Origin: Bacteroidales bacterium UBA4318
GTDB lineage: Bacteria; Bacteroidota; Bacteroidia; Bacteroidales; UBA932
Assembly (NCBI GenBank): GCA_002393895.1
Contig: DGUE01000132.1
Coordinates: forward strand, 5,165 to 12,279
DNA: 7,115 bases
Direction of reading: 5' to 3'
The translations under genes and the position numbers were made by a program. This document shows positions 6,623-7,115 of this stretch, piece by piece. The number at the start of each line of letters is the position of its first letter. Within the stretch, counting starts at the first letter, position 1. Below the pieces are notes generated by a model. The model did not search any database, was not told where the DNA came from, and worked only from the letters and a program-made list of their open reading frames with translations.

Positions 6623-6719
6623 CGGCCTGAAGTGCGCGTACTGTCCCCAAATACCGGACAGCATGCACGTTTTTCGGCCGAAGTGCGCGTACTGTCCCCA
6701 AATTCCGGACAGCATGCAC
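6582..6719. repeat. Three tandem copies of a ~51-bp hairpin repeat
   Basis: Copies lie at 6582-6631, 6632-6682 and 6683-6719 (the last lacks the linker). Each has a left arm, a 9-nt loop (CTAAATTCC or CCAAATWCC) and the identical right arm GGACAGCATGCAC at 6604, 6656 and 6707. Copy 1 has a perfect 13-bp stem. In copies 2 and 3 the left arm is GTGCGCGTACTGTCC, which pairs only at its ends (GTGC and CTGTCC). The linker begins GTTTTTCGGCC; in copy 2 it contains the 10-bp palindrome TTCGGCCGAA. The region lies between convergent genes. Short ORFs reading through it on both strands arise because the 51-bp period is a multiple of three, and I do not regard them as genes. Confidence 0.9.
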
Positions 6720-6731
6720 GGTATGGTAGTA

Positions 6732-7115
6732 CTACTGCTGCAACAGTTGCATCAGACCAGTTGATTCGATTCTTTTTTGGTATGAATGAATGGTGCCTTC
6801 GGCCCCGAAATTGAATTTATAAATAATCTCCGGCTCTTCCTCTACGATATCTCCGTTTTCGTCGACAATTATTGTGTCTAGAGACTCCCATATCTGTCCG
6901 AATTCTGTTTTGGACAGTCTTACAGCGATCCAGCGGGTAAACCCGTCGCTATTGGTAGAAAGAAGATGCTGCCCTTTGCAACAGCTGGCCGATACCGTGA
7001 ACAGATAGATTGTCTTATATTTATACCCTCGGTGCATTTCAGTTTCACACATATAAACGTATGTGTCAAAATTGTCACTGATATCCAAGAATCCAATTAG
7101 AGAATAGGCACAATT
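6732..7115 (-). CDS. Unrecognised protein, 5' end beyond the window edge
   Basis: The minus-strand frame is open from the right edge of the window to the TAG at 6734-6732, 127 codons. A TTG at 7088 or an internal ATG could be the start, but the frame continues upstream to the edge, so the gene is probably truncated by the window. I do not recognise the family. Visible features are an aromatic N-terminal part (FDTYVYMCETEMHRGYKYK), a short Cys-Cys motif (SASCCKGQ), a middle segment WIAVRLSKTEFGQIWESL, an acidic stretch VDENGDIVEEEPE, and the polar C-terminus SYQKRIESTGLMQLLQQ. No signal peptide or membrane segment is evident in the visible part. Its base composition is visibly more AT-rich than the genes to its left, and it converges on the hairpin repeats, so it may belong to an accessory region. 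Confidence 0.55.
   Translation of the reverse strand, partial: NCAYSLIGFLDISDNFDTYVYMCETEMHRGYKYKTIYLFTVSASCCKGQHLLSTNSDGFTRWIAVRLSKTEFGQIWESLDTIIVDENGDIVEEEPEIIYKFNFGAEGTIHSYQKRIESTGLMQLLQQ

Noticed and set aside
6582..6719. CRISPR array or integron attC sites
   Set aside because: The linkers between hairpins are nearly identical, not unique spacers, and there is no leader, cas gene, integrase or attC core-site pattern.
6516..6814. Small ORFs on both strands through the hairpin repeats
   Set aside because: The 51-bp period keeps frames open by repetition. The peptides are simply the translated repeat, and they end in unrelated flanking sequence.
6894..6917. CTGTCC/GGACAG inverted repeat resembling the core of the tandem hairpins
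   Set aside because: Only six base pairs with a 12-nt loop, lying within coding sequence and lacking the conserved outer arms; chance is a sufficient explanation.

Overview
The window looks like a chromosomal segment of a fairly GC-rich member of the Bacteroidales (phylum Bacteroidota). Four things point there: the N-terminus of a ProRS of the kind found in Bacteroidota; promoter-like TAnnTTTG boxes with no convincing Shine-Dalgarno sequences; a Bacteroidota-type OmpP1/FadL-like outer-membrane protein; and a tight lpxD-lpxC-lpxA cluster followed by a WbqC-family gene. The assignment rests on reading the proteins, not on a database search.

Layout. Positions 1-115 (minus strand) hold the first 38 codons of proS. 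A divergent intergenic region (116-234) carries promoter-like boxes. From 235 to 6494 six genes run on the plus strand with almost no spacing: a low-complexity lipoprotein (Tyr/Trp/Gly-rich, then Ser/Gly/Arg-rich), an OmpP1/FadL-like beta-barrel protein, lpxD, lpxC, lpxA and a wbqC-family gene. Junctions from the second gene onward are 0, 41, 4 and -1 nt; the 41-nt gap before lpxC holds a good Bacteroidota promoter match. Positions 6582-6719 contain three tandem copies of a ~51-bp hairpin unit, the first of which resembles an intrinsic terminator. A visibly more AT-rich, unrecognised minus-strand ORF (6732-7115) converges on these repeats and runs off the window edge.

How the genes work together. 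LpxA, LpxC and LpxD catalyse the first three steps of lipid A synthesis: O-acylation of UDP-GlcNAc, deacetylation, then N-acylation. The two upstream genes encode envelope proteins, so the block looks like an outer-membrane biogenesis operon.

Most notable points: (1) LpxC is stand-alone, ending exactly where the FabZ domain begins in the bifunctional LpxC/FabZ proteins typical of this phylum; (2) a 122-bp element with 23-bp inverted arms and internal hairpins lies in frame inside the wbqC-family gene, where the family appears not to have this sequence; (3) the tandem palindromic repeat lies between convergent genes; (4) the lpxC promoter is so close to the start codon that its transcript would be nearly leaderless. 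I see no defence system, CRISPR array, RNA gene or transposase.
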